A DNA stretch of 64,000 nucleotides from Rhodoferax sp. Lineage in GTDB: Bacteria > Pseudomonadota > Gammaproteobacteria > Burkholderiales > Burkholderiaceae_C. The notes beneath the pieces are model-generated. The model was not told where the DNA came from. It did not search any database and worked only from the letters and a program-made list of their open reading frames with translations. The stretch covers positions 1-64,000 of the forward strand of contig JACKLL010000003.1 of assembly GCA_024235935.1 (NCBI GenBank), written 5' to 3'. The translations under genes and the position numbers were made by a program. Positions 25,032-34,700 of the stretch are shown here, in pieces; the stretch's first letter is position 1; the number at the start of each line of letters is the position of its first letter.

Positions 25032-26045
25032 ATGCATCTGTCCAGAATGTTGCTTTCGGCAACCATGGTGTCGGTACTGGCCCTTCCCGCATGGGCCGAT
25101 TTCAACGACAAGAAGCCCATCACCGCGACGGTAACGGGCGCCACGCCTTCGGGTTATCCGCGCACCATGGTCGAAGGCCTGGACGCGGTGGTCCGTGACA
25201 CCTACCCGGGCTCGGCGATCTCGTTCAAGCCCAACTCCCCCGGCGGCGGCGTGCTCGCCATCGCCGAAGGGCAAGCCGACTTCACGGCCACGGCCACCGG
25301 CACCGAGGTGCGGCTGGCCAATGAGGGTGCATTCCCCTACAAGACATCGCTCAAGGGCAAGTTCTCGCTGGCGATGAAGCTGTTCGATGTGCAGTACATC
25401 CACGTGTTCATGACCAAGTCCTGGGCCGATGCCAACGGCATCCGCAGCTGGGCCGACATCGCTGCCAAGAAGCCGCGCATGCGGCTGGCGATCAACCGCC
25501 CGGACAACCCTCAGACCACGATCGGTGGCCCCTACGAGATGATGAAGGCGCATGGCTTCACGATCGACGACATCGAGAAGTGGGGCGGCAGCTTCGTGCT
25601 GGGCAACAGCACCACCGGGCTCAACGCCATCCTGGACGACAAGGCCGACGTCTTCATGAACGTGCGCAACCTCGGTGACGCGCTGGTCAAGGACGTGGCG
25701 AGCAAACGCGAGTTGCTGTGGATCGACGACGATCCGGCCAAGATGAAGCAGGCAGCCGACGCCTTCAACTTCGCGGTCGGCATGATTCCCAAGGGCACCT
25801 ATCCGTTCATGGAAAAGGACTACCCCACGATACGCCAATGGGTCGCGCTGCTGGCGAGTTCACAGACCTCCGACGAGACCGTGTACAAGTATGTCAAGGC
25901 CATAGCCGAGAACGAGGACCGGGTGCAGAAGGTCGGTGGTTCGCTGGCCACCTTCAAGTCCGCCAGCATGGCCGACAACCCGGCCAACCTTCCGTTCCAT
26001 CCCGGCGCCCTGCGCTATTACAAGGAAAAGGGATTGGTCAAGTAA
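25032..26045 (+). CDS. TAXI-family TRAP transporter solute-binding protein
   Basis: A 337-residue periplasmic binding protein with signal peptide (MHLSRMLLSATMVSVLALPA, then WA) and an ACGAGGAGTGAG ribosome site. TAXI features include TATVTGATPSGYPRTM, GADFTAT-like segments (AEGQADFTATATG) and the C-terminal NLPFHPGALRYYKEKG. TAXI proteins pair with fused 4TM/12TM permeases, and one follows directly. As it is divergent from the ring-cleavage operon across a shared control region, the system probably imports the aromatic acid or a related acid. Confidence 0.88.
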   Translation: MHLSRMLLSATMVSVLALPAWADFNDKKPITATVTGATPSGYPRTMVEGLDAVVRDTYPGSAISFKPNSPGGGVLAIAEGQADFTATATGTEVRLANEGAFPYKTSLKGKFSLAMKLFDVQYIHVFMTKSWADANGIRSWADIAAKKPRMRLAINRPDNPQTTIGGPYEMMKAHGFTIDDIEKWGGSFVLGNSTTGLNAILDDKADVFMNVRNLGDALVKDVASKRELLWIDDDPAKMKQAADAFNFAVGMIPKGTYPFMEKDYPTIRQWVALLASSQTSDETVYKYVKAIAENEDRVQKVGGSLATFKSASMADNPANLPFHPGALRYYKEKGLVK

Positions 26046-26075
26046 GCATCCCGCGGCCTTGACACACGCACGTTG

Positions 26076-28127
26076 ATGTCCGACGCATCGCCCGCGCCAG
26101 GCAGGGCGCGTGTCTTCACGCGCCTGCTCGGAGGCGGAAGCCGACACAAGCCCGGTGGCGGCTGGCCGCCGCTGATCGCCGCCGGCTCCGTGGCCGCCAC
26201 CCTGTATGTGCTGTGGATCGGCGCCTTGTCGACGCTGTTCGGCAACGCCGTGCTGTGGCTCTACGGCAGCCTGCAGTCGGTTGGACTCGACCTGGTCTGG
26301 CTCGACCACTTCGCGGCCTGGTCGCGCGGCTACACCGCCAACTTCCACCGCGACATCTCGGTCTTCATCGGCATCACCTTTCCGATCGCCTTCCTCACCA
26401 CCACGGCGCACGCCGATCGCAAGCGCCTGGCCTGGACCGACATCGTTCCAGCCGTGCTGTCGTTTGCCGTTGCCGTGTACTACGTGGTGCTCGACGACAA
26501 ATTCCTGAACTGGAGCCGCGGCTTTTCAACGCCGACGGCATGGGATACCGCGGTCGGCATCACGCTGGTGCTGCTGACCGTGGAGCTGTGCCGGCGCTGC
26601 ACCGGCTGGGGGCTGACCTCGCTGGTGCTGCTGCTGCTGGCCTTCACGGTGTTCGGCGACCGCATGCCGGGCCCGCTGATGCACGAGAACTTCAGCTGGC
26701 CGTATTTCATCGAGATGATGACGATCACCGAGAACGGCATCTTCGGCTCGCCACTGGAGGTGGCGGCGACCTATGCCTTCCTGTTCGTGCTGTTCGGCAA
26801 TTTCTTCGAGAAGACCGGCGGTGGCGACCTGTTCTTCGGCTTGTCCAGCGCCATCACCGGCCGCATGAGCGGTGGCGCGGCCAAGGCCTGCGTGACCGCC
26901 AGCGGCCTTTATGGATCGGTCTCCGGCAGCCCGACCGCCGACGTGGCGACGACCGGCCCGCTGACGATTCCGATCATGAAGCGCATGGGCATATCGCCGG
27001 CGCGCGCTGCGGCGATCGAGGCCACGGCATCGAGCGGCGGGGCGATGCTGCCGCCGGTGATGGGCGCGGTCGCCTTCATCATGTCGGACCTGACCGGCAT
27101 CACCTATGCCGCGATCGCGTGGGCCTCGCTGCTGCCGGCCCTGCTCTACTACACCTCGATCTACATCCTGGTGCACAACGAATCGGTACGCAACGACGAG
27201 GGACGTCTGCCGGAGGACCAGATCGCCGGCCTGATCCCGACCCTGGTCAAGGGCTGGCGCCACCTGCTGCCGCTGGTGGCGCTGATCAGCCTGCTGATCA
27301 TGGGCTATACGCCGGTCTATGTCGCCACCGGCTCGACCGCCGCGATCATCGTGCTGAGCTGGTTCTCACCCAGCAGCGCCATCGGTCCACGGCGCTTCGT
27401 CGAGTGCTGCACCACGACCATCTTCCAGATCGTGCCACTGGTCGGCGCGGTGGCCGCAGCCGGCATCATCATCGGCGCGGTCGAGATCAGCGCGCTTGCG
27501 GGCAAGTTCACGCTGCTGATCAACGCCATCTCCGGAGGCTACCTGGTCTCGACCCTGCTGCTGTCGGCCGTGATGCTGATCCTGCTGGGCATGGGCATGC
27601 CCACGCCGGCAGTCTACCTGACCGCTGCGGCCCTGCTGGCGCCGGTGCTGCGCCAGCACTTCAACCTTCCGGTGATGCAGGTCCATCTTTTCATGATCTA
27701 TTTCGCCTGCCTGTCGGCCATCACGCCACCGGTGGCGGTGGCCAATTTCGCAGCCGGCGCCATCGCCGGTGCCAACCCGATGGCGGTGGGCCGCCACGCG
27801 GTCAAGCTGGCCGCCGGCGGTTTCGTGTTGCCCTTCTTCTTCCTGTTCAACCCCGCACTCAACATGCAGGGCACGCTGACCGATATCCTGATGGCGCTGG
27901 TCTTTGCGGCGGGCATGGTGACGTTCTGCTCGATGGCCTTGCACGGCTACCTGGGCAAGCGCACCATCCACCCGTTGCTGCGGCTGCTGCTGGCCGCATG
28001 CACCATCGGCATCATCTACCCGGCACCGGTGCTGCAGACCGGGGTACTCGTGCTGGGAGCGGCCATCCTCATCATCCGGCGGATGCGACCGATCGGACCC
28101 TGGACAGCGCAAGGCGCCCCGGGTTGA
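26076..28127 (+). CDS. TRAP transporter fused permease (DctQM type)
   Basis: A 683-residue integral membrane protein; the ATG at 26076 was chosen over the TTG at 26073. It starts 30 bases after the binding protein. The N-terminal ~200 residues correspond to the small (4TM) subunit, and the rest to the large DctM-like subunit, with ASGLYGSVSGSPTADVATTG, ATASSGGAMLPPVMGAVAFI and LLGMGMPTPAVYLTAAALLA as the family motifs. It couples carboxylate uptake to an ion gradient, usually sodium. With the TAXI protein it forms a two-gene transporter. Confidence 0.9.
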   Translation: MSDASPAPGRARVFTRLLGGGSRHKPGGGWPPLIAAGSVAATLYVLWIGALSTLFGNAVLWLYGSLQSVGLDLVWLDHFAAWSRGYTANFHRDISVFIGITFPIAFLTTTAHADRKRLAWTDIVPAVLSFAVAVYYVVLDDKFLNWSRGFSTPTAWDTAVGITLVLLTVELCRRCTGWGLTSLVLLLLAFTVFGDRMPGPLMHENFSWPYFIEMMTITENGIFGSPLEVAATYAFLFVLFGNFFEKTGGGDLFFGLSSAITGRMSGGAAKACVTASGLYGSVSGSPTADVATTGPLTIPIMKRMGISPARAAAIEATASSGGAMLPPVMGAVAFIMSDLTGITYAAIAWASLLPALLYYTSIYILVHNESVRNDEGRLPEDQIAGLIPTLVKGWRHLLPLVALISLLIMGYTPVYVATGSTAAIIVLSWFSPSSAIGPRRFVECCTTTIFQIVPLVGAVAAAGIIIGAVEISALAGKFTLLINAISGGYLVSTLLLSAVMLILLGMGMPTPAVYLTAAALLAPVLRQHFNLPVMQVHLFMIYFACLSAITPPVAVANFAAGAIAGANPMAVGRHAVKLAAGGFVLPFFFLFNPALNMQGTLTDILMALVFAAGMVTFCSMALHGYLGKRTIHPLLRLLLAACTIGIIYPAPVLQTGVLVLGAAILIIRRMRPIGPWTAQGAPG

Positions 28128-28228
28128 CCTGATGCCCGCAGGGGCTTGCGTGCGCCGCCATTGCGCATCCGCGGGGAAGGCCTAGAATTTTTCGGCCAGC
28201 ATGTTCTGGCGCAACCCATGGATACGCC

Positions 28229-28468
28229 ATGAAAAAAATCGTCCTGCTCCTTTGCCTGGCCGTCATGGCCTTCTCCGCCCAAGCGCACAACTGCCCCAAC
28301 GAGATGAAGGCCATCGACGCCAAACTTGCAAGCGGACCGACGCTTGCGGCGGCCGACATGGGCAAGGTCAAAAGCCTGCGCGCCGACGGCGAAAAGCTCC
28401 ACAAGGAAGGCAAGCACACGGAATCGATGAAGGCCCTGGGCGACGCCAAGAAGCTGCTGGGCATCTGA
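28229..28468 (+). CDS. Small exported helical protein of unknown function
   Basis: A 79-residue protein with a clear signal peptide (MKKIVLLLCLAVMAFSAQAH) and a mature part of about 60 residues. The mature part is lysine-rich and mostly helical (MKAIDAKLASGPTLAAADMG; EKLHKEGKHTESMKALGDAK) and has one cysteine. Proteins of this kind are common in Burkholderiales as unnamed periplasmic proteins. It is monocistronic, between the fused TRAP permease and the convergent DctM gene. No function is assigned. Confidence 0.65.
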   Translation: MKKIVLLLCLAVMAFSAQAHNCPNEMKAIDAKLASGPTLAAADMGKVKSLRADGEKLHKEGKHTESMKALGDAKKLLGI

Positions 28469-28554
28469 GCAACGCCCATCGGGCCGGCGTACGGCCCGAT
28501 GCCCGGAGCCGGGCCGGTGCACACGCGGTGAACCCCGGTACAGCGGTGCAACCG

Positions 28555-29877
28555 CTACTTCAGCACCTGCAGCGCGTACAGCGCCACTCCCGGCACGAAC
28601 AGCAGCAAGGTGATGCGGAACAGGTCGGAGATCAGGAACGGGATGATGCCGATGAAGGTCTCCCGCATCGGAACATCCTTGGCCATGGAACTGATGATGT
28701 AGACGTTCATGCCCACCGGTGGCGTGATCAGGCCGATCTCGACCACCATCAAGGCCAGGATGCCGAACCAGATCGCCTTGCCCTCCGCGTTCAGCCCCCA
28801 CAGGTCGATGCCCATGATGATGGGAAAGAAGATCGGGATTGTCAGCAGAATCATCGACAGGCTGTCCATGATGCAGCCCAGCACCAGGTAGATCAGCAGG
28901 ATCACGACCAGCACCAGCAGCGGCGAGAGCTGCAGCCCGATGACCCACTTGGCAAGCTCGGCCGGCATCTGCGTCAACGCCAGGAAGACGTTGAGCACAT
29001 CGGCGCCCAGCAGGATCAGGAAGATCATCGCCGTGGCCTGCGCCGCACCATAGATGCATTCGAGGAATCCACGTCCCTTGAGGCCGCCGGAGGTCAGTGC
29101 CACGAAGCCAGTTGCAATGGTGCCGATGGACGCCGCCTCGGTCGGCGTGAAGAAGCCGCCATAGATGCCGCCGATCACGACGACGAAGATCAGCAGCACC
29201 GGCCAGGTTTCGGACAAGGCCTTGAGACGGGCCCACCAGGCCAGCTTCGCACCAGCCGGGGCATGCTCGGGATCCAGCCGGGCCATCACCGCGATAGCCA
29301 CCATGTAGCCGATCGCCGCGATGATGCCGGGGATGAAGGCCGCCACGAACAGCTTGGCGATGTTCTGCTCGGTGATGATGGCGTAGATCACCAGAGGCAC
29401 CGAGGGTGGGATCAGGATGCCCAGCGTGCCTCCGGCAGCGATCGAGGCGGTCGCAAGGCGGGCCGAGTAGCCATGCCGGCGCAGCTCGGGCAAGGCCACC
29501 TGCCCCATGGTGGCGGCAGTCGCCAGCGAGGACCCGCAGATCGCGCCAAAGCCTGCACATGCCGTCACGGCCGCCATGGCCATGCCGCCGCGCCAGTGGC
29601 CGATCATGGCGTTGCCCGCCTTGAACAGCGAACGGGACAGGCCGCCGTGGGTGGCGAACTGGCCCATCAGCAGGAACAGCGGCACCACCGACAGGTCGTA
29701 GACCGAGTAGCGGGCGTAGGCAAAGGTCTTGTAGTAGTTGAGCAGTGTGTCGAGGTTGACGATCCAGATGTAGCCCAGCGAGCCTGCTGCCAGCATGGCA
29801 ATGCCGATGTGCACACGCAGCGCCAGCAGCAGCAGCATCAGGCCGCCGATCAGGGCACCTTGCTCAATGCCGCTCAT
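28555..29877 (-). CDS. dctM: TRAP transporter large permease, DctM
   Basis: A 440-residue membrane protein with about 12 hydrophobic segments. The ATG at 29877 overlaps the DctQ stop (ATGA), so the extension to 29967 was rejected. Family signatures are GFGAICGSSLATAATMGQVA, GGTLGILIPPSVPLVIYAI and LGCIMDSLSMILLTIPIFFP, plus ITPPVGMNVYI near the end. It is the transport channel of a three-part DctPQM system encoded in order P, Q, M on the minus strand. Substrate is an organic acid; the neighbourhood gives proline and gentisate pathways as hints only. Confidence 0.92.
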   Translation of the reverse strand: MSGIEQGALIGGLMLLLLALRVHIGIAMLAAGSLGYIWIVNLDTLLNYYKTFAYARYSVYDLSVVPLFLLMGQFATHGGLSRSLFKAGNAMIGHWRGGMAMAAVTACAGFGAICGSSLATAATMGQVALPELRRHGYSARLATASIAAGGTLGILIPPSVPLVIYAIITEQNIAKLFVAAFIPGIIAAIGYMVAIAVMARLDPEHAPAGAKLAWWARLKALSETWPVLLIFVVVIGGIYGGFFTPTEAASIGTIATGFVALTSGGLKGRGFLECIYGAAQATAMIFLILLGADVLNVFLALTQMPAELAKWVIGLQLSPLLVLVVILLIYLVLGCIMDSLSMILLTIPIFFPIIMGIDLWGLNAEGKAIWFGILALMVVEIGLITPPVGMNVYIISSMAKDVPMRETFIGIIPFLISDLFRITLLLFVPGVALYALQVLK

Positions 29878-30395
29878 GTGCCTATCCCCTTGCTGTCTTT
29901 CCACGCGGTGTACAGGGCCGCGCAGCCCAGCAGGAAGAACGACGGCCCCATCGGCGCGTAACCCCACCAGGTCGGCAGGTTCAGCAGCATCGACGCGTCG
30001 TGGTTCTTTGCGAAATCGAAGGTGGCGACGGTGACCCGCCAGGCAATCGCAAAAGCGCAGACGGCCAGCAGCACGGACGCCATCGTATCGAGCACGGCGT
30101 TGGCGCGCGGTGAATTGCGCGCCGTGAAGAAGTCCACGATGACGTGGCCCTTGACCATCTGGCAGAACGGCAAGGCCATCGTCACCGCCACCGCCGACAT
30201 CATCTGCACCAGCTCGTAGTCTCCCATCAGGGGCTTGTCGAAGAACGAGCGGCCGATGATGCTGTAGACCGACATCAAGGCCATGGCCGTGAGCATCAGA
30301 CCCGAGCAGATGGCGAACAGGCGCGAGAGTCCGTCCAGCGTTCGTCCGACCGGGTCGGTCGGACGCGCGGTGTCGTCAAACAGGGCTTCTGACAT
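29874..30395 (-). CDS. dctQ: TRAP transporter small permease, DctQ
   Basis: A 173-residue membrane protein with four hydrophobic segments (for example FAICSGLMLTAMALMSVYSI and YELVQMMSAVAVTMALPFCQ), as expected for DctQ. The motif MVKGHVIVDFF is typical for the family. It is translationally coupled to dctM by a 4-base overlap and starts 99 bases after the dctP stop. In the complex it bridges the binding protein and the large permease. Confidence 0.9.
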   Translation of the reverse strand: MSEALFDDTARPTDPVGRTLDGLSRLFAICSGLMLTAMALMSVYSIIGRSFFDKPLMGDYELVQMMSAVAVTMALPFCQMVKGHVIVDFFTARNSPRANAVLDTMASVLLAVCAFAIAWRVTVATFDFAKNHDASMLLNLPTWWGYAPMGPSFFLLGCAALYTAWKDSKGIGT

Positions 30396-30494
30396 GGTGG
30401 CGTTTGGCGGGGCTTTGGCAGGAACGCAACCAACCCCGCGCGCACAGGAACCGGTCGTCCGGGCTGTGCGCGTCGGCCTGCTGCGAGAGCGGGT

Positions 30495-31523
30495 TTACTT
30501 GGTGTATTTCTTGATCAGGTCACGCGCTTCCTGCAGCAGCTTCTTGCCGTCGCCGCCCTTGGAAGTGATGTCGGCGGCCCACTGGTCGTCGAGCGCGTCG
30601 GTGGCCTTGCGCCACTTGTCCAGTTCGGGGCCCGGAATCACCGTGATCTGGCTGCCGGAGGCCAGCATCTGCGCCTTGCCCGGGACGTCGGCCGCAGCCT
30701 GCGTCTTGCCCATGAAGGCGGAGAAGTCCGCACCCGAATTGGCATCGAGCACCTTCTTGAGGTCCGGCGGCAGAGATTCGTACTTGGCCTTGTTCATCGC
30801 CACCAGGAACACCGTCGTGTACAGCGCATTGAACTGGCGATCGGGTTCAGCCGTGTACTTGGTCAGTTCGTTGACCTTGATGCCAGGGGCCACTTCGTAA
30901 GGAATGACCGCACCGTCGATCACGCCCTTGGACAGCGCTTCGGGCACGGCCGGCACCGGCATGCCCACCGGCGTCGCGCCCATCATGGCCAGCATCTTGT
31001 TGGTGAGCCGGGTCGGCGCACGCAGCTTGAGGCCCTTGAAATCGGCCATGGTCTTGATCGGCTTGTTCGTCGTGTAGATGTTGCCGGGGCCATGGACGTG
31101 CACGGCCAGGATATGCGTGTCCTTGAACTCGTCCCGGTCGTACTTGTCATAGTATTCCCACGCTGCGCGGCTGGTGGCCTCGGCATTGGTCATCATGAAC
31201 GGCAGTTCGAACACCTCGATCTTCGGGAAACGACCTGCCGAGTAGCCGGCGACCGTCCAGATGATGTCGGCCACGCCGTCCTTGGCCTGGTCGTACAGCT
31301 GCGGCGGGCTTCCGCCAAGTTGCATCGAAGGGTAGATCTGGCACTTGAGCTTGTTGGCGGACTCCTTGGCCAGCTTGTCGCACCAGGCGCCGAACATGGC
31401 GGTGTGCTGGGTCGATTGCGGGCCGAGGAAATGGTGGACCTTGAGCGTCACTTCCTGGGCCTGGCCTGCCATGGCGGCCAGCGCCAGGCATGTCGCCACG
31501 AGGGGCATTCTCACAAGCTTCAT
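30495..31523 (-). CDS. dctP: TRAP transporter solute-binding protein, DctP
   Basis: A 342-residue periplasmic binding protein. The ATG at 31523 has an AAGGAGA site and begins a signal peptide (MKLVRMPLVATCLALAAMAG, then QAQ). DctP motifs include LKVHHFLGPQSTQHT, WTVAGYSAGRFPKIEVFELP and the central LKLRAPTRLTNKMLAMMGAT, which contains the conserved arginine that binds the carboxylate of the ligand. It is 188 bases downstream of putA on the same strand, with room for its own promoter. It heads dctPQM. Confidence 0.9.
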   Translation of the reverse strand: MKLVRMPLVATCLALAAMAGQAQEVTLKVHHFLGPQSTQHTAMFGAWCDKLAKESANKLKCQIYPSMQLGGSPPQLYDQAKDGVADIIWTVAGYSAGRFPKIEVFELPFMMTNAEATSRAAWEYYDKYDRDEFKDTHILAVHVHGPGNIYTTNKPIKTMADFKGLKLRAPTRLTNKMLAMMGATPVGMPVPAVPEALSKGVIDGAVIPYEVAPGIKVNELTKYTAEPDRQFNALYTTVFLVAMNKAKYESLPPDLKKVLDANSGADFSAFMGKTQAAADVPGKAQMLASGSQITVIPGPELDKWRKATDALDDQWAADITSKGGDGKKLLQEARDLIKKYTK

Positions 31524-31711
31524 GGAGTCTCCTTCAATTGAACAGCCGAATGGCAATCCCCTGAGTTTAGGGGGCTGCGCCCTTTTCACGCATCAGGGAA
31601 TGCCCGCGCACCGACGCCCTGGCCGCACGCCCGGCACCATCGTTTGATCCACATCAGCTGTTCTGCACGACGATGCCGGGCCGCCGATGCCCGACCATCG
31701 CCGGCACCCCG

Positions 31712-34700
31712 TCACTGCAGCGTCATCAGACTCGCATTGCCACCCGCGGCGGCGGTGTTGATGCTCAGCGAACGCTCGATGATCAGTCGCTCCAGCGGGA
31801 TGCGCGCGTCACCCTTGTCCAGGCCAGTGAGTCCGACGATAGGCCCCGGGCGCTGCGCCAGCGATTGCGCCACCGCCTGGCGGGACGCCGCATCGCCATG
31901 GTGCAGCACGGCATCGAAGGCCGTGTGCGCCTGGGTCCAGTCGCCCGCCAGCGTGATGCGCTCGCGCACATCGATTGGCAGCCGCTCGCGCAAGGCGGCC
32001 GCGGCGCCTGGCCAGACCGCGTGGCTGCCGGCCGCCAGCACCGCAGCCAGCTGCAACAGCCGGTCGGCATCCCCTGCGGGACCATCCGCAGCCAGGCACA
32101 GCACCGCCTCGCGCGGCAGCACGGCATACAGGTTGGCCTCGCCGGTCGGCCCGGGCAGGCCGTGCCAGCGGCCGATCGGCGACTCGGCAACGGCGCGGTC
32201 GCAATAGGCCGCCAGCAGGTTCATGCCCTGGGCCTGGGCCCAGGCGCGCAGCTGCGCCAGCGCCACGGGTGCCGGCGCCGGACCGGCTGCCGGTTCGGTC
32301 GACAGGCCACGCACGGCGGGCCGCGTCAGGGCGCCGGAATGTGCCACCGCCATGCGCGCCGCCTGCACTGGCCGCTGGGCCAGCAGGCGCAGCAGGTACA
32401 GCGGACCGCCGGCCTTGGGGCCGGTCCCCGACAGGCCTTCGCCACCGAACGGCTGCACGCCAACCACGGCGCCCACGACATTGCGGTTCACGTAGATGTT
32501 GCCGGCCCGCGCGGCCGAGACCACCTGCGCCACGGTCTCGTCGATGCGGGTGTGCACGCCCTGCGTCAGGCCGTAGCCGGTGGCGTTGACCGCGTGCAGC
32601 AGATCGCCCAGGCGCTCGCGGCGGTAGCGCAGCACATGCAGCACCGGCCCGAAGACTTCGCGTCCGAGGTCGGCCACGCTGTCGATCTCGATCACGGTCG
32701 GCGCCACGAAGTGGCCATCGACAGATGCCGCCGCAGCACCGGCCACCGGCAACTGCCAGACGCGCCGCCCCCTGGCCGCCATCGCCTGCACATGCCGGTC
32801 GATGAGGGCCTTGGCATCGGCGTCGATCACCGGACCGACGTCGGTCGCCAGGAAACGCGGGTCGCCCACCGCCAGTTCCTGCACCGCGCCCTGCAGCATC
32901 TCGATCAGGCGGTCGGCGCCGTCGTCCTGCACGCACAGCAGGCGCAGCGCCGAGCAGCGCTGGCCGGCGCTGTCGAAGGCCGAGGACACGATGTCGGCCA
33001 CCGCCTGCTCGGCCAATGCCGACGAGTCGACGACCATCGCATTCTGCCCACCGGTCTCGGCAATCAGCGGCACCACCTGCCCGGCGGCGGTCAGGCGGCC
33101 GGCGAGTTCGCGCTGCAGCAGCCGGGCCACCTCGGTCGATCCGGTGAACAGCACGCCATGGACCCGCGCGTCGCCGACCAGCGCCGCACCGACGGTCTCG
33201 CCGCGACCCGGCAGCAGTTGCAGCACGGCACGCGGCACGCCGGCCGCGTGCAGCGCACGCACCGCAGCCGCCGCCACCAGCGGCGTCTGCTCGGCCGGTT
33301 TGGCCAGCACCACGTTGCCGGCGGCCAGTGCCGCCGCCACCTGTCCGGTGAAGATCGCCAGCGGAAAATTCCACGGGCTGATGCACACCACCGGACCCAG
33401 CGGCCGGTGGGTGGCGTTGTCGAAGTCACGCCGGATCTCGGCCCCGTAGTAACGCAGGAAGTCGACCGCCTCGCGCACCTCGGCCACCGCATTGGCGGCC
33501 GTCTTGCCGGCTTCGCGTACCAGCAGCGGCAGCAGCACCAGCGTATCGGCTTCCAGCCGGTCGGCGGCCGCATCCAGCAAGGCGGCACGCTCGGCAGCCG
33601 GCCGTGCGGCCCAGCCCGGCGCCGCCTCGGTCGCGGCGTCCAGCGCGGTGCCGACATCGGCCACCGTCGCCTCGCGCACATGGCCGACCCGGTCTGTGGG
33701 GTCGGCCGGATTCCATACCGCTTGCGCCGCCGCGACAGAGTCGGCAGTGCTGTCCGTTGCCAGCAGCGGCGCAGCGTCCCATTGGCGCTGGCCATCGTCG
33801 GCATAAGCCTTGGCCAGCAAGGCCAGTGTGGCTTCGTCGGCAAGGTCGAGTCCACGCGAGTTGGCGCGGACATCACCATACAACTGCCGCGGCAAGGGGA
33901 TGCCCGCATGCGACAACCCGAGTGCGCCGTCCTGCGCCGCCATGGCCTGTACGGTCAGAACCGGGTCCTGCGCCAACGCCTCCAGCGGCACGTTCTCGTC
34001 GGCGATGCGGTTCACGAACGACGAATTGGCCCCGTTCTCCAGCAGACGCCGCACCAGGTAGGCCAGCAGCGTGTCGTGCAGGCCCACCGGCGCGTAGATG
34101 CGGCAGGGACGGCCCAGCTTGCCGGCGGACACCGGGCCGACGACCTGTTCGTACAGCGGCTCGCCCATGCCGTGCAGGCACTGGAATTCGTATTGACCCG
34201 GCACATAGTCCTTGCCGGCAAGCGCCAGGATCGACGCCAGTGTCTGCGCGTTGTGGGTGGCGAACTGCGGGAACACCACGTCGGTGGCCGCCAGCAGCTT
34301 GCGGGCACACACGATATAGGCCACGTCGGTATAGGCCTTGCGCGTGTAGACCGGGTAGTCCGACTGCCCGTCGAGTTGCGCCCGCTTGATCTCGCTGTCC
34401 CAGTAGGCGCCCTTGACCAGCCGGATCATCAGCCGGTGGCCGCTGCGCCGGGCGAGGTCGACGACGAAGTCAACCACCGCCGGGCAGCGCTTCTGATAGG
34501 CCTGGATCACGAATCCCAGCCCATCCCAGCCCGCAAGCGTTGGCTCGAACGCCAACCGCTCCAGCAGGTCGAGCGATATCTCGAGCCGGTCGGACTCCTC
34601 GGCGTCGATGTTCATGCCGATGCCGAGCCCGCAGGCCTGCTGCGCCAGTGCCAGCAGCCGCGGATAGAGCTCCTCCATGACCCTCTGCTGCTTGGCACGG

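Noticed and set aside
26213..28132. 639-codon frame inside the fused TRAP permease
   Set aside because: It is out of frame with an obvious membrane protein and rich in Arg/His/Asp, with no hydrophobic segments.
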